Below the pieces are notes generated by a model that searched no databases, was not told the origin of the DNA, and saw only the letters and a list, made by a program, of their open reading frames with translations. A stretch of 64,000 nucleotides of DNA. It comes from Azadirachta indica. Its lineage: Eukaryota; Streptophyta; Magnoliopsida; Sapindales; Meliaceae. The position numbers and the translations under genes were made by a program. Every line of letters starts with the position of its first letter. Within the stretch, counting starts at the first letter, position 1. Below are positions 21,250 through 33,761 of the stretch, one piece after another. Where the stretch lies: contig CM040443.1 of assembly GCA_022749755.1 (NCBI GenBank), forward strand, positions 4,193,191 through 4,257,190. Direction: 5' to 3'.

Positions 21250-24200
21250 TCAATACAGATTCAATTGCCGAAGGAATTGTTGCTCCAGAAACGAGGGATG
21301 TAGAGCATTTCTGATACTTGTTTTATCCTTCTTGATTTCAATCAGCTTGTCATAAACACACCACGGGAAGCTGAGATAATGATCGCGATTCAGCCCTTCG
21401 TTGTAGCAACCCCAGTAACTCGGATGATATGTTACGTAGTACCACGCTGATGCTTTCGCATATACATCATCTATAGAATCTGAGCTGCTTCCCTCTTTGA
21501 ACCAGCCTCTAGCTTCTTTTCTCAAGGACCTTACTGCCATTCCAATTGCTTCTGCATCTCTTCTCTTGGTGAATAATTTCGACATTTTCATGATACCCCC
21601 ACTGAGTATTTCAGCTTCAGTTTTGATGCCGTAATACTCCATCAAATTTCCAAGCTTATAGTCATAATTGCTTTTGTGATAGAAAGCATCATCTATGTAT
21701 TCCTCAAACCCATCAACTTCCATGTCTGAGTCATAAGATATCCTTGCCACTTCGCGAGTGAAGGACTTAACACAGTTTGTATCTGGGGCAATGTCCTTCA
21801 CTGCTCGGAACAGCTTTCCTATCACATTGCGTGACTCGTAAGTGGGTTTGTCGGGCTTTTCCATGAAATCTGGATACTCTTTGACATACAAATGAGCAGG
21901 TATTTCAGCAGGTACACCAGTTTTCGGAAAGTCAACAGCAATTGAAAATTTCTGTGCTAGTTCTAAGCACGGTGCGCTTCTTGCTTTAAGAGGCTCCCTA
22001 TCAGCAAAAACGGTGTGAGCATTCGCAATAATTCCCAAACTGTCATTCACTATGTAATTGGTGAAATACTCCTCCACTTCCTGCACCAAAGAATTTAACA
22101 TCTCAAATGTAAATAACCGAAGAAATATATCTTGTCCGGTTGACTGGTTGCATTCTAGCACAGTGAGGAAAATTAAAAAAAAACAAAAGAGACTTTGAGG
22201 AAATCCAAATAATCAGGGAACTTATAATTCTATCTGGATGAATTCAAAATTCATCTCACTGAGTCATAACTTTCAATAATTTTCAAATTTTACAGGTACG
22301 ACAAATTATTTGCCTGCACAAATAACTCTAGCGTGTGAAGACCAATGGATCATGAATTTACACATATGAAAGCTGCAAAATTACAATGTCTAAAGAGTAC
22401 TACCTCGATTGCAACATCATGATCCAACTGCATAGTTTGTGCTGCGGTGTAATCCATAGGCGCATCTTGCTGTGGAGGAATCAATTCAGGGTCCCAACAG
22501 ACAAAGTAGATATCGCCATCCAAATCACTTCCCGAACATTCATTTGGATGAGGTCTAGCATTATAATTCAATTTCAAAAATCAATACAAGGCAAACTATA
22601 TGAGAAGGTTGATTATTTTGACTCCATCACTCTATTATCAACAAAAAAGAATTATCAACAAAACCTGAATTATTTAAACCCAGAAGAATAAATCCTGCCA
22701 AATTTGAAGCTTCTATAGGATGAATGCACAAAGAAAGTCATATTAACCCAAATGAAATGCATAATTGATCAATATATTTTTGGTTGTGCTGAAGTTCCTT
22801 GGGCTAATCAAGATTGACAAAATATGTTTATGCACATGCTATTGTCCATGCACATATATAACTAGGATTAGGTATGATAATGAAGTAATCTAGGAAATGC
22901 TTGTGAAATAGAATCCAACAGATAGCATAATATTCTAGGTTACCATGTCGTAAGGATGTACCTCATTCCTTTCTGTGGGAACACGACACAGTCCACCATA
23001 TGATGCAAAGCAGGCTTATTCACAGCCCTTAAAACACGTACATCACCTGGGTGCAAGCAAGGATTTTTTGCAACAATCACTCTACCCTCAACAATAAAGA
23101 GCCTCTGCGATCCACTGCTACTACAAGTGGCAGATTCATCAGACAAATTGCTATACCAAGCACCAGAAAATTGCACGAACACCTCACCATAATTCAAGGT
23201 TTTGGTCTCATCCAGACATCCCATCATTGATCTTCCATTTGGAACAAATATCCTTGTTTTAGTCCGCAAGTCCAGCAATTTTGATGCCCGAAATGTTTGG
23301 AGCATCATTGAAAGGAAAGGTTCAGCATCTGGCTTATAACCGCACATAAGCATTTCCTTGAGAATGTTTGTATTTTCTCCTGGAGCCATCAACTCCAGAG
23401 CCTCCTGTGCCCTTAGGGGATCTGTTAAGATAGCATCCAGTTGATCTACAGCTTCTCTTTGTTTCCTCTCAAAAGCTTGATCCGGAACTCCAAGAGTAGA
23501 TAAAAGAGTAATCAATTGACGATTCAGGAAACAAGGCTGATATTTACTCCAAGCCAGAACATCCAGTTGCACTAGATCAGAATCATACTTACACATACTC
23601 GCTCTCAATGATAACTTCCAAGATGAAGTTGGATCAACAGCCACCACCCCTTTGTATCCGCCATACCGAATCTGAAAGGCGGATGGAGGGCATTTGAGGC
23701 CACATTTTTTGGCCACTTTCTTTGCAAATTCGGCAGAAATTTTACCAATACCATCAGAGAATACATATGTAGTGTTGCCCCTTACAACCTTTACATCAGG
23801 AATTATCTCAATTTCATCCTTACTGACGCTAAGAGTTTCAGTCGATGAACTGAAGGATTGACCCAATCTGGCAGCATATTTTGCCACATTCCTTATTTGG
23901 CGAAAATTTCCCATCCACTCCCTAATGTCGGCAGCAGTGAGCCCATCTCTTGAAGCAAACATCCAGGCAGAACTTTCTCGCAATTGACTAGCCGAGAAGG
24001 CAAGAAATTCAAACTTCTTGTCACCAATCACTATGCCATTCTGAAGAACAGAAAGAATCCTCTTATAAACTTCAGTTCTCCTAATCCCAGTTCCAGAAGA
24101 TGTCCGTGGTGATAAATCTGTTGAGTAAATTCTATCCAAATCCTCGTCAATGAAAGAAATGCGAAGAAAATTGTCAATATCCCATCTGAAGTGGCGCAGG

Positions 24201-26276
24201 ACACGGTTTGACACATTAACCTCAGGACCAGAAAAATAAACTTTACAAGGTGATACTTGAACTCGGCGAACATACACCAAGCCATCGTCCAAAGATATAA
24301 CAGGCGATCTTGCCATATTCCTTAATGTGAGGTACTTCGTGTACTGTTCACGCAGCCACTTTGATGGTTCATAGCAACATTCTTTCAAAAGATAAAGTTT
24401 ATCTAAAGCATGTTCTATGTGAGTCATTCTTATTCTGCACGGATCAACCAACCGATAGAAGTTAGAATCAAGCGCTGGCCCGGCAACACACCCATTTTGA
24501 ACCAAGAAATTGATCTTAAACAAGATTTCATACGGCAAGTGAACTCCAGCTGGTGGGCCAACAATTGGGACTAGATTTATATTGCAAGAATAAGCAGAAC
24601 CCATTTCCAACACAAAATCACCTTCACTTACTTTATAATAAGCAAAATATTCCTGGAAGTCTGGAAGCTCAAGGATGTGTGGCAGCTCTAAACATAATCC
24701 AGTAGACTGTCCAATACAGCTTGATGGCGTAAAATCTGTCGTCCTGACCCATTGATCATCAGGAACATCCCTAAAGAAGTTGAACAAAGGATCTTCATAT
24801 ACATCACCTGAAGAGGGTATATCTTTCTCAAAGATCCGAGGAGCACCAAATAGCTTGTGATCAAAAGAAATCCAAAATGAATTATCTAGAGTCAGTAGAC
24901 TAACAATTTATATCAGAAAAATAAATAATTTAAGCATGATATACAACTTCCTACTCAAGAATATATATGGCTGGACTCTACTTTTATGTATTTCCCCAAA
25001 CTTCCAATTGTAATATGCTGAACTGTAGATACTATATTTCATGAAGCATGTACCAGAATTCTAGGCCATCTCTTCCCTACTAAAGTTACCTTCAACAAGG
25101 AACCAAATGAATTCCCCAATAGCAATTTCCTTATTTTAAAACAATTGATACATAATTACTCTAAATTTAGTGAAATGATATGCCAAATCCAGAAGTTTGA
25201 AAAGGAAATTTTGTCACAGAATTGAAACAGGCGGTTTTCTAAAAAATTAGAGAGAATGAATATTATACTCATAAATAATGAACGCACTTCCTTTTTCTTC
25301 GACAAGCATATCCAATCACCGCCTATAACAACAATCAAGTGACAAGTCCAAACGAAAATACTACCTACCATATGTTTAAAAAAAACCAATTGTTTATTAA
25401 TTAATTTGATAAGTTGCTATCAAAACTTGTTTGTAATGAATAGTCCATAAATTTAGGTTGAGAGAGAGATTTACTGTCATATATAAGAAAAAAAAAAGGA
25501 GAAAAATTTGAATGAAAATTTTAAAAATAAATTAACAGGTCCACCTGTGGCAAAACTTCTTTGAACCCAAAAAAAAAAAAAAAAAAAAAAAATTTGTTGA
25601 GTTGTAAACTGGAAAAGCAACAAAAAGTCCATACTCCACATTCACAGAATAAAACACGTAAAATTTTCAACCACATGATGCAAGAACTGAAATTTTATTT
25701 GGCCACATGAAAATAAGATAATAACAGACTTGCAATACTGATAAAAATTAGTAAACCAACCTGAATCAAAAGATACTTTGCTCTTTTATCACGTGGACTG
25801 TGCAGCTCGATCTGCCAAATGTTCTCGTAGGCAAGCTCAAGCCTATATTCCACTTGTTGATAGGACAGTAAAAAGTTCAATCTCCGCATTCCAAAACCAA
25901 AATTCACGGTGACATTCACCCTTTCCCAGAGAACAGCAAATTTTTCATTTGAGATCTGACAGCCAAAATGAATCTTTATGTTTTCCATGCTATGCATAAA
26001 GGTTCTCGGCCTTGGCACAATATCATGATCCATTCTCCGAGCATTGAGATAAGACCCCCCATACCATAGTTTTTGACTGGCCAAGGAGATGATTAACTCA
26101 GCGTTTTCATTAGTTTGGAATTGCACAATAGCATATGCTCTAGAAGCCCCTCCTTTTGAAATTCTAATCTTAAGAGCATAAACAGTTCCTGTGCCTGTAT
26201 ATGACTCAAGAAATTCTTTGACTGCTTCTGCAGTCACGCTACGAGGGAATCCATACAAGTTAATTGTCTTACCCAT
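21250..26276 (-). CDS. RDR1: RNA-dependent RNA polymerase 1 (RDR1)
   Basis: Four coding exons on the minus strand: 26276-25761, 24853-22962, 22554-22404 and 22080-21250. All junctions are GT-AG and in frame, giving 1129 aa, close to known plant RDR1 proteins. The N-terminus MGKTINLYGFPRSVTAEAV forms an RRM-like fold typical of RDR1/2/6. The RdRP domain starts in exon 2, with DQWVRTTDFTPSSCIGQS and FSDGIGKISAEFAKKVAKKC. The catalytic DLDGD is at residues 813-817 in SGSDLDGDIYFVCWD, split from exon 2 by an intron just upstream. Exon 4 holds the conserved EYFTNYIVNDSLGIIANAH block. RDR1 copies aberrant or viral RNA into dsRNA for DCL proteins and is classically salicylate- and virus-inducible. 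No stop or frameshift is visible. Intron 1 contains a 24-nt A run (25569-25592). Confidence 0.95.
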
Positions 26277-26297
26277 AAAACAAGCAATTCTGCTCTC

Positions 26298-27250
26298 CTG
26301 TCATGCTATCACATGTTAGTATTGCAAGTAAAAGGATCCAAATTTACACACACAGTATAACATACTTAGATCTCCATAATAAATAAATAAATAAATAAAA
26401 GAGGATTGGATTTTTTTCTTATGGGCTCGCTGCTATAGGCATATGCAATAAATTCTGAAATGTTCTAAACTACATTAAAATTCTAGCAGTCAAAGGATAC
26501 ATTTAGGATTGCCGCTTTCACTAAACTGCAAAAACAAAGCTGAAAGTGGCTCTAGTAAACGCCAACTTTTAGTAATGTCCACTTACTTTTTCTATTAATA
26601 TTTAACATCATGAAATACAGCAGCTAAGGCTTCAAAGAGACAAAGGAATATTCACATCAATCTCATCTAAATAAAGCTTCTAATCAGAAGAAACATCGAT
26701 TTGTTCCGATCAACCCGGTCTTTCAAGCATAACATCCAGTAATTTTGCAAAATACACTCTTCTTCAGAAAGACAAACCCACATTTAAATTTAGACAAGAA
26801 ATTTTACCACTATCTTGCCTATTAAAAACATGCATAAAAAATCCACAAACATTTAATTTTGCACAAAAAGAAACAAAAACTAATAAATACAAAAACCATA
26901 AGTGGTTCATTAAAGACAGCAACTTTATTAAACAGGTCTAATTATAATTAGAGTAACCAAGTTCACATCAATGAAACGACAAATAAAAGCAGAAATAACA
27001 TTTAAAAAAGAAGAAGAAGAAGAAGAAATACTTATCATGCTACGCCAGTGAAGTGTAATTGCCGGAGTGAATCAAATTTTACAAGTCAAGAGAAAAAAAC
27101 AATCTTTTAACCATTTTGTGGCCGGCTTACAGCATCATAAACAGCAGGAAATGTTAAACCAATCAAAACAGTGCATGTAAAATGAATTACATCCCTCAGT
27201 TTCAGTACACGCTCGTTCATCAATGACAAGAAAGAAAGAGAGAAACTCAC
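26298..27250 (-). other. Predicted 5'-UTR intron of RDR1
   Basis: On the minus strand a good donor (TCTCCG|GTGAGT, exon end 27251) and acceptor (TGACAG|GAGAGC, exon start 26297) bracket about 950 bp. The acceptor lies 21 bp before the start codon. No coding or transposon sequence was recognised inside. A 5'-UTR intron is common in plant RDR genes, but the junctions are inferred by eye. Confidence 0.45.
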
Positions 27251-27467
27251 CGGAGAAAATAGAGAAAACCCAGAAGCAGAAACTGAAGAAGAAATGAAGA
27301 GACTGTGAGTGAAGTGATGTTAACGAGTCTTTCTTGATCGTCAATGGATAGTGAGTTTTTACATGATTATCATGTCTCTTTATGTTTCTCTTTCGCTTTT
27401 CCTTTCCACCAACTCAGTCTTCCGAGCAAGCAATGACTCTCTTCCTTCGCAGAATCACTCCTTATGC

Positions 27468-27472
27468 TGACG
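27468..27472 (+). promoter_or_regulatory. TGACG (as-1 type) motif in the RDR1 promoter region
   Basis: TGACG in GCTGACGTGTG lies roughly 200 bp upstream of the inferred first RDR1 splice donor. TGA-class bZIP factors bind this core in salicylate-responsive promoters, and RDR1 is known as a salicylate-inducible gene. A W-box core (TTGAC on the minus strand, from about 27557) lies near it. Five-base motifs arise by chance, so this is suggestive only. Confidence 0.3.
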
Positions 27473-27479
27473 TGTGTTT

Positions 27480-28283
27480 GCTGGCGAGCTCGCCCCCACT
27501 TTTACCTCACAAGACGACACGTTTCGAAATATGATTGCTTCATGCCGAAAATTGTCAAGAAGGTTTTTCTACTCATTCTTATTCCATCCAATAATTTCGT
27601 GACACGTTATCGTTTAGGAGCGCTTTTCGTGGGCTGACCTAAATAATTGTCTGCCACATCATGATGATGAATATTATTGGCTACATTTAAATTAAATGTG
27701 GTAACGGGCACACTCGAGTGGGACCTCTTCCTGGATTTTAGAGACAAAACAAAAGTCCTTTGCATTCATTTTGGAAAAAGATTATTAGACTTTGGAAATT
27801 TGGGATTGTGGACCAGAAAGAATTTCTGAACCATATCTCCACTGGGAAGGAAAAATATTTAAGAGAAAAGAATTGAATTATAATGGCGGTAGAATTCAAA
27901 ATTAGTTTTTACTTAATCATGTTTTTAAATTTACTTCGAAAATTAAGTGGAGGTCAACAAAAGCCCTTAGTTCGAGTTTTATCTTTCTCTTTATATTTAT
28001 ACAGATATATTTCGAATTTAAACATAAATAATATATATTGTGTAAAGATATTTTCATTTATAATATTTAAATTTTTAATAAATAATTAACATAAATATTA
28101 GTAGCGTGTAAAAATTATAATATCAAAACAAATGACAATCAGTTGACTAAAAGTCCACACTATCAATCATAACTTCAAATCATAAAAAATTTTGGAAAAA
28201 ACTATATAAATTAAATAAAGTTGTCCGTACACAAATTAAGGACAAATACAAAAAAAAAAGCAGGTCCATTAACCTTATCCTAA
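27480..28283. other. RDR1 upstream region and spacer
   Basis: The first 300 bp are relatively GC-rich and are presumably RDR1 promoter. The rest is AT-rich, and no gene was recognised in it. A 68-codon open frame at 27883 has low-complexity composition and was not called. Confidence 0.4.
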
Positions 28284-28600
28284 TGAAGCTGTGTAAGTAG
28301 GCAACGTGACTTTTGAAGCACAATCACGCGGATTGTGGGCCACGGAGGACCCACTGATACTTTGAACGGGGAAAATCGATCTTCCTACTACTACGACTAA
28401 CTTGCTTCAGAAGTTGTTGTAGGCCAACCTCAAATGACAAAACTCACCTTCACATATTATTATTGTTAAGCTGGGGATTCTTCAAAGTTACAGGATCTTC
28501 GAGAAGGGCTTTTAGGTAATTATGAAGTTTTCCTAAAACTTCGATAACAAGTTCATGACAAAAATAAAAATAAAAATAAGCTACAGTATTAAGGATTAAC
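28284..28600 (+). repeat. 320-bp direct repeat, copy 1
   Basis: Repeats in the same orientation at about 31891-32215. Shared blocks include GGATTGTGGGCCA, GAGGACCCACTGATACTTTG, CTTGCTTCAGAAGTTGTTGT and AGGGCTTTTAGGTAATTATG. No obvious TG...CA ends or coding content were found. The 3.6-kb spacing and repeat length would suit a small LTR-type element, but the sequence between the copies includes other repeats and no primer-binding site was recognised. Confidence 0.75.
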
Positions 28601-28671
28601 CTAGCGTATGATTAGCGTCTTGAACTTTGATGTTTTCTCTTTATATCAAGATATCTGGATAGAAAATTATA

Positions 28672-29260
28672 CAGATTCTGTTTGTACATAAATAAATTAG
28701 GATTCAAGCCTGTTACTTAGTGAAGTTGATTATTTATTTTATTTAATTATCAATGTTTTATGTTGCTATTAAATTATAGATCTTTTCAATAGAAAACATG
28801 TGCATGTATACTTAATTAGTACTTCAATTTTCTTTATACATTATATTTGATTTTGCTCTTGATCGTTGATCATATATTAAATCTGAAAAATTACATGTAG
28901 GCTTGAAATAACCTAAGAAGTCCATGTCTCATATCTCATGCAATTATAATTATCGAAATTTCTTAAACCAAAGATAAAAATTAAGTAAATGTAATTACAA
29001 ACTATCTCATTATTTTAACTGAATAAATATATTAATTGAGTACCAGAGTTGAATATGCAATAAAGGTGAATTTTAAGCACATCATTATTATAGCTAATTA
29101 ATATCATTGAGCTTTCTCAATATCATGTCAGCTAATAATAATTAAAGGTTTAATTAAAATGTAACGAATTAATTATGAAATTTATATTAATTACACAAGA
29201 TTTAAACATGTAAATGATAGGAGATGGACTTGACTTGAACCCCATGTTAAACATCTATTG
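28672..29260 (+). repeat. TBL 3' flank, dispersed segmental repeat (copy C)
   Basis: Nearly identical by eye to 17229-17800, starting at CTGTTTGTACATAAATAAAT and ending near TTAAACATGTAAATGA. No TBL coding sequence is present next to it, so it is an isolated fragment about 11.5 kb from the TBL gene. The high similarity suggests a recent copy event or gene conversion. Confidence 0.75.
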
Positions 29261-30540
29261 ACACATGATATTGCTTAAAATAAGATATTGAAATTACATT
29301 TTAATAAATTTTACCAATCAATCAATACAATTTACTGTATTAAGAAGTATAAAAAATAATTTTAGAATTAATAGGTAAATTTTTTAAAAAAACCATCTCA
29401 ATCGTTGATTCTTAACCATCATACTATGTATTGTTAGATGATTAAAAATTTAAAATACAAAAGACCAATATTAAATCCAAGTTCTTAATAAGTAGTCATA
29501 TTTATGGATTAAAAAGTTTACATCTTGATTATTCTTAATTATACTTTGAAGAACTTTTCTTTACTAGCTAGGTACTATATATTTGTTATTTGTTAATTCT
29601 CACCATGATAAGAAAACAAGACGTATGTCTGTTTTGATGTTTACTAACACTAATTAACTATATATGCTACTGAATATCAGCAATTTCACGAGAAAAAAAT
29701 TGATTGAATTATCAAAAATTTGTAGCAGGTACGGCAATTAAATTCTTTTTGTGTGGTGGCATCCAAATTAATATTAGTAATAAAAAAATTGAATTCAATT
29801 GTCGACTACTTGTAGAAATATGATTGACAATGAATTCCAATCATAACAAATGCTTCAATTAAACGGTATGATTGATCACGTCCATTTTTGGGATTGAGTT
29901 CGATCCTTTGTAGAAACTAATTGTAGTAATGAACTTGTAAAATGGATCTGTTTATCATATTAAAATTACATGACGAAATAATTATATTCAGTTGTATGGT
30001 ACTTATATATATATTTTTGTAAGATTTGTTCATTGTGATATGCTTACTCTTATTTGCAGTGTCTTTCGGCATTTTGAGTACTACACCTCTAGATGAATTA
30101 TATTTTTTATTACCCACAAACTTGATGAAAAAATTAGGCTGTGAGTATATTTGGCTTTTAATACTACAACTTTTCTAAGATGAAAGCAGTGTATTGATGT
30201 TAAATATTAACGGAAAAAAAAAAAGTATACTCAATTAAAAATTAGTATTTACTATACATTTTTTTTTTCATTTGAAAGTTAACTGAAAATCAATGCTAAC
30301 AAACATATTCTTATAATGTTTTAGATTATGGAACGGCCTCTGATGGTGTTACTAACAACCCATTAGTGAAATTTAATATTTAAACTTATATATACATTTT
30401 TATTAATATTTGTGTGTGTATATATATTATGATCTTATTTATATTTAGTGTTTGCATTAAGCATGATCTATTTCAAAGCCTAAAATTTTGTTGCTACAAA
30501 CTATAATATTGATCACCTTGTAAGTTTAATTAATAATTTT
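29261..30540. other. AT-rich spacer
   Basis: No gene, RNA or transposon ends recognised. The short open frames are AT-rich and without domains. Confidence 0.45.
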
Positions 30541-31257
30541 CACTACAAGAAAAATGTATTTTTTTTTTTTACGAAATCATTTGATTGTAACAGGTGAAAT
30601 TCTATTACGAATATTTATTTTTAATTGCTGACAATTATCGATGGTGGTTGCAAAAGAGCTGGCGAGAAATGCTTTATTTTTGATGAACTGTCATAAATAA
30701 GATTAGTTTTGATGATTATGTACTATCAAAAATTAAAAATACTTCCATAAAAAATGTAACCTGCCGAGCGGTTGAAACTCACAATCAAACTTATTTGTGA
30801 CCAATGAAAGCAATTGAAACCAAATGTATTTGCAACCAATTAAAGCAAGGGAAAATATTTTACTTATTTGCCACCAACTAATGCACTAAAAAATATTATA
30901 TTTTTGACTAAATGATGTAGTCAAAATAAATGTATTACCGGCATGTAACTATTACAAGATCCATTAGAAATAGATTAATTGTGAGGATGAAAATGCAATC
31001 ATAAATATATGATTTTAGTTGTCAAAAGTTATTTTATCAATTTATTGTACCAATCACAAATAATGAATCAATCATCATGAATAATGTTACAATAGCACGT
31101 ATATGTCAAAACTACATTTATTTTGGGCATAAAATTTAATCGCAAATATGTAGTTATTATCATAAAAACAATATTATTAATTAATAATTGTAGTTGTAAA
31201 TATAAATCAATCAAGAAAAATAAATAAATGGCCAAAAATAATATTTTCTACAAGTAA
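30541..31257 (+). mobile_element. Possible non-autonomous CACTA-type element
   Basis: The left end begins CACTACAAGAAAAATG, the classic terminus of plant CACTA (En/Spm) elements. The right end is degraded: read inward from 31256 on the minus strand it gives TACTTGTAGAAAATA, a partial match. Subterminal repeats of the type TTTGTGACCAATGAAAGCAA and TTTGCAACCAATTAAAGCAA occur inside (about 30795-30890). No matching 3-bp target duplication was found and there is no transposase. The family is likely, the right boundary uncertain. Confidence 0.5.
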
Positions 31258-31890
31258 TCATGACAAATAAGCTGTGATTTAATATTTCCCTCAGCATCAT
31301 TACAATATCTAATGAATAATTCGTCCAATATATATATATATATATATATCCATCAACATGTGCATTTGAATATGCTATAATTATAAGATTCTGCATGAAA
31401 ATATTAAAAATAAAACAAATTAAATGTTCATATGAGAAAAAGTAACAAGTTAAAAATTAGAAATAACTATAAAGCGAATTAAATAAAAGGAGCATATAAT
31501 ATTATCGTTAAAAGAGAACAATAATCAATTAACCCCATAATATCATACACAAATAATAACAACAGTAACCCACAATAATTCAAAGCAGTAATTTCCATGC
31601 CACTATAATAGAACATAACCTTTCCATTCTACCGCAAACAATTAGAGCCAAAAAATTTAAAAAAAAAAAAACCCAATTTCAAGAAAAAATCATCACAGTC
31701 TTGATAAGCGAATCTATAAAGTAATCAAAAAATTGAAGAAGTTGTTTAATAGCCAAATTAAATTAATCAGCTAAGTCCAAAACAACTCTTTTGCAATTCA
31801 AAAGCACTTAAAATATTAATTTATTGATTTCAATAGTTTTCAACATACAAATATTTTATCAAACTGCAGAAGTTGCGGAGCTGACAATAA
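31258..31890. other. AT-rich spacer with TA microsatellite
   Basis: Contains a (TA)n tract at about 31328-31350 and otherwise featureless AT-rich DNA leading into the second copy of the 320-bp repeat. Confidence 0.45.
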
Positions 31891-32215
31891 CATGAAGCTT
31901 TGTAAGTTGTCTACGTGACTTTTGGAGCACAATAACATGGATTGTGGGCCATGGGAGGACCCACTGATACTTTGAACGTGGAAAATCTATCTTCCTACTA
32001 CTGCTACTACTACTACTACTACTAACTTGCTTCAGAAGTTGTTGTAGACCAACCTCAAATGACAAAACTCACCTTCACATATTATTATTGTTAAGTTGGG
32101 GATTCTTCATAGTTACCGGATCTTCCGGAAGGGCTTTTAGGTAATTATGAAGTTCTAAAACTTCGATAACAAGTTCATCACAGTATAAAAAAAAAGTTAG
32201 CTACAGTATTAAAAC
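31891..32215 (+). repeat. 320-bp direct repeat, copy 2
   Basis: Partner of 28284-28600. It differs mainly by an expanded CTA trinucleotide run (about 31996-32023; ACTACGACTAAC in copy 1) and small deletions such as GAAGTTCTAAAAC for GAAGTTTTCCTAAAAC. Confidence 0.75.
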
Positions 32216-33761
32216 AATAAACAATAGAGAATTATGAAATAAAGGATAAATATATTACAACACGTGAGTAAATATTTGAAGTGAATAAAATTATAGAGAA
32301 TAAATATCGTGAATAAATTTTTAGGTGGACAAGACTGTTAGAGTCATTATTTAAATTCTCAAAAATAATTTGATTGCAATATAAATGGTGATATTTTTAA
32401 AAAAACAATAATAGATAATTTCTTTGTAGAAGGAATTGTAGTTCAAATTTTATCTAATTGATATCTAACATTGTAAAAAATGTCATTTGTTTTTTAAATG
32501 TCAAAAGTATTTGTACCAGTTGATGTTATTGGTATAAAAAAAAATTAACATTACTCAAGGCTTACTATAGAGTAATTGCAATGCTACCGTGATTGCAAAT
32601 TTAACGATTAAAATATTCGATAAACATTAATTTTTTTAATATCAAAATTTTATTGAGAATTTAAATATATACTATTAAAATAGGGCGAGAACATCTATCC
32701 CTTGTCTCTACAAAAGAGGATTTCAACTCTTAAACCGGATGGTGGTCTCCTCGCCAGGAGAAAACCATTCGTGCTTTATATTTTGTAGTTTTGAGGTCAC
32801 TGTCTCTCAATCTTAAATAAAAGCAAAATGTCTTCTGCACCTGTTGTTTTCTGAAATCTAAGTCATGAACTCGTCAAACCTCATGAGAGCAACCGGCTGA
32901 TAATCCAGTCAGCTCACAGTTCTCAAATTGTGCAATAGCAGACCCCTGCTCTCCATACTCTTAAAACTACTTGATTCTAAGAATGCACAATGAAATAAGA
33001 ACAGCTAACAACAAAATAGTATATCAGTATCACAATTGACTGCCAAAATGTTCTGGACAAGAGAAACTAGAATCAGCTTCTGAGACAAAACACAAGCACT
33101 CAGCATCTTTCTGGCAATGCCCTTCACTAAATGTACGTGGAATTCTGTTTGTTTGTTGAACAATACAAACAATGATTCATTTCATGTTTTTCCCTCAAGT
33201 TCACTCAGTTATCACCATATCTCAATATCAGCTTCTAACAGACATGGTGCAGACTTCATTGACTGCATTAATATCAAGCACATAACACCATTGAGCTCTG
33301 ATCTCTAGTTTCACAAGTTTGCATCATCTCTATACATGTAATCAAGTTAGGGCATATAAAATACAGTTTGCAGAAGGAATTCCCTCCTAGTCCTAGACAT
33401 TGCATGCTATTGTGTGCTATCTGACAATATTTTGCCTCTTAACCAATTCTAGATTTTTATTTGCAACTATTTTTTTTGTTATGATCCAACAGTCATGTTC
33501 TGGTAAGATATTTCAACAAAACCACTTACTCAGATTGAAGGATTCAGAGATACAAGGACAATTTTTATTGAAAACACAAAGAAGCTTGCTATTAAGACTA
33601 CATGTTTAATGTACAAAAACCAGGTGAAAATTTTTCAATCTCAATGCAAGAGTAGATGTCTGCACCTAAAGCCTAAATGTTATAAATAACTCATAATCAC
33701 CTCATCCTACTGCATGAAGTAATTTATAAGATGAGACCTCAAAACTGAAACCAAAGTTCAA
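32216..33761. other. Spacer downstream of ASADH
   Basis: No gene was recognised. The right part (from about 32700) has more even base composition and may include the 3' untranslated region of the minus-strand ASADH gene. Low-complexity open frames at 33117 and 33400 lack domains. Confidence 0.4.

Noticed and set aside
24031..24285. 84-aa minus-strand open frame inside RDR1 exon 2
   Set aside because: Alternative frame of a well-supported coding exon.
28284..32215. Intact LTR retrotransposon bounded by the 320-bp repeats
   Set aside because: No gag or pol frames, no recognised primer-binding site, and unrelated repeats lie inside. Kept only as a repeat pair.
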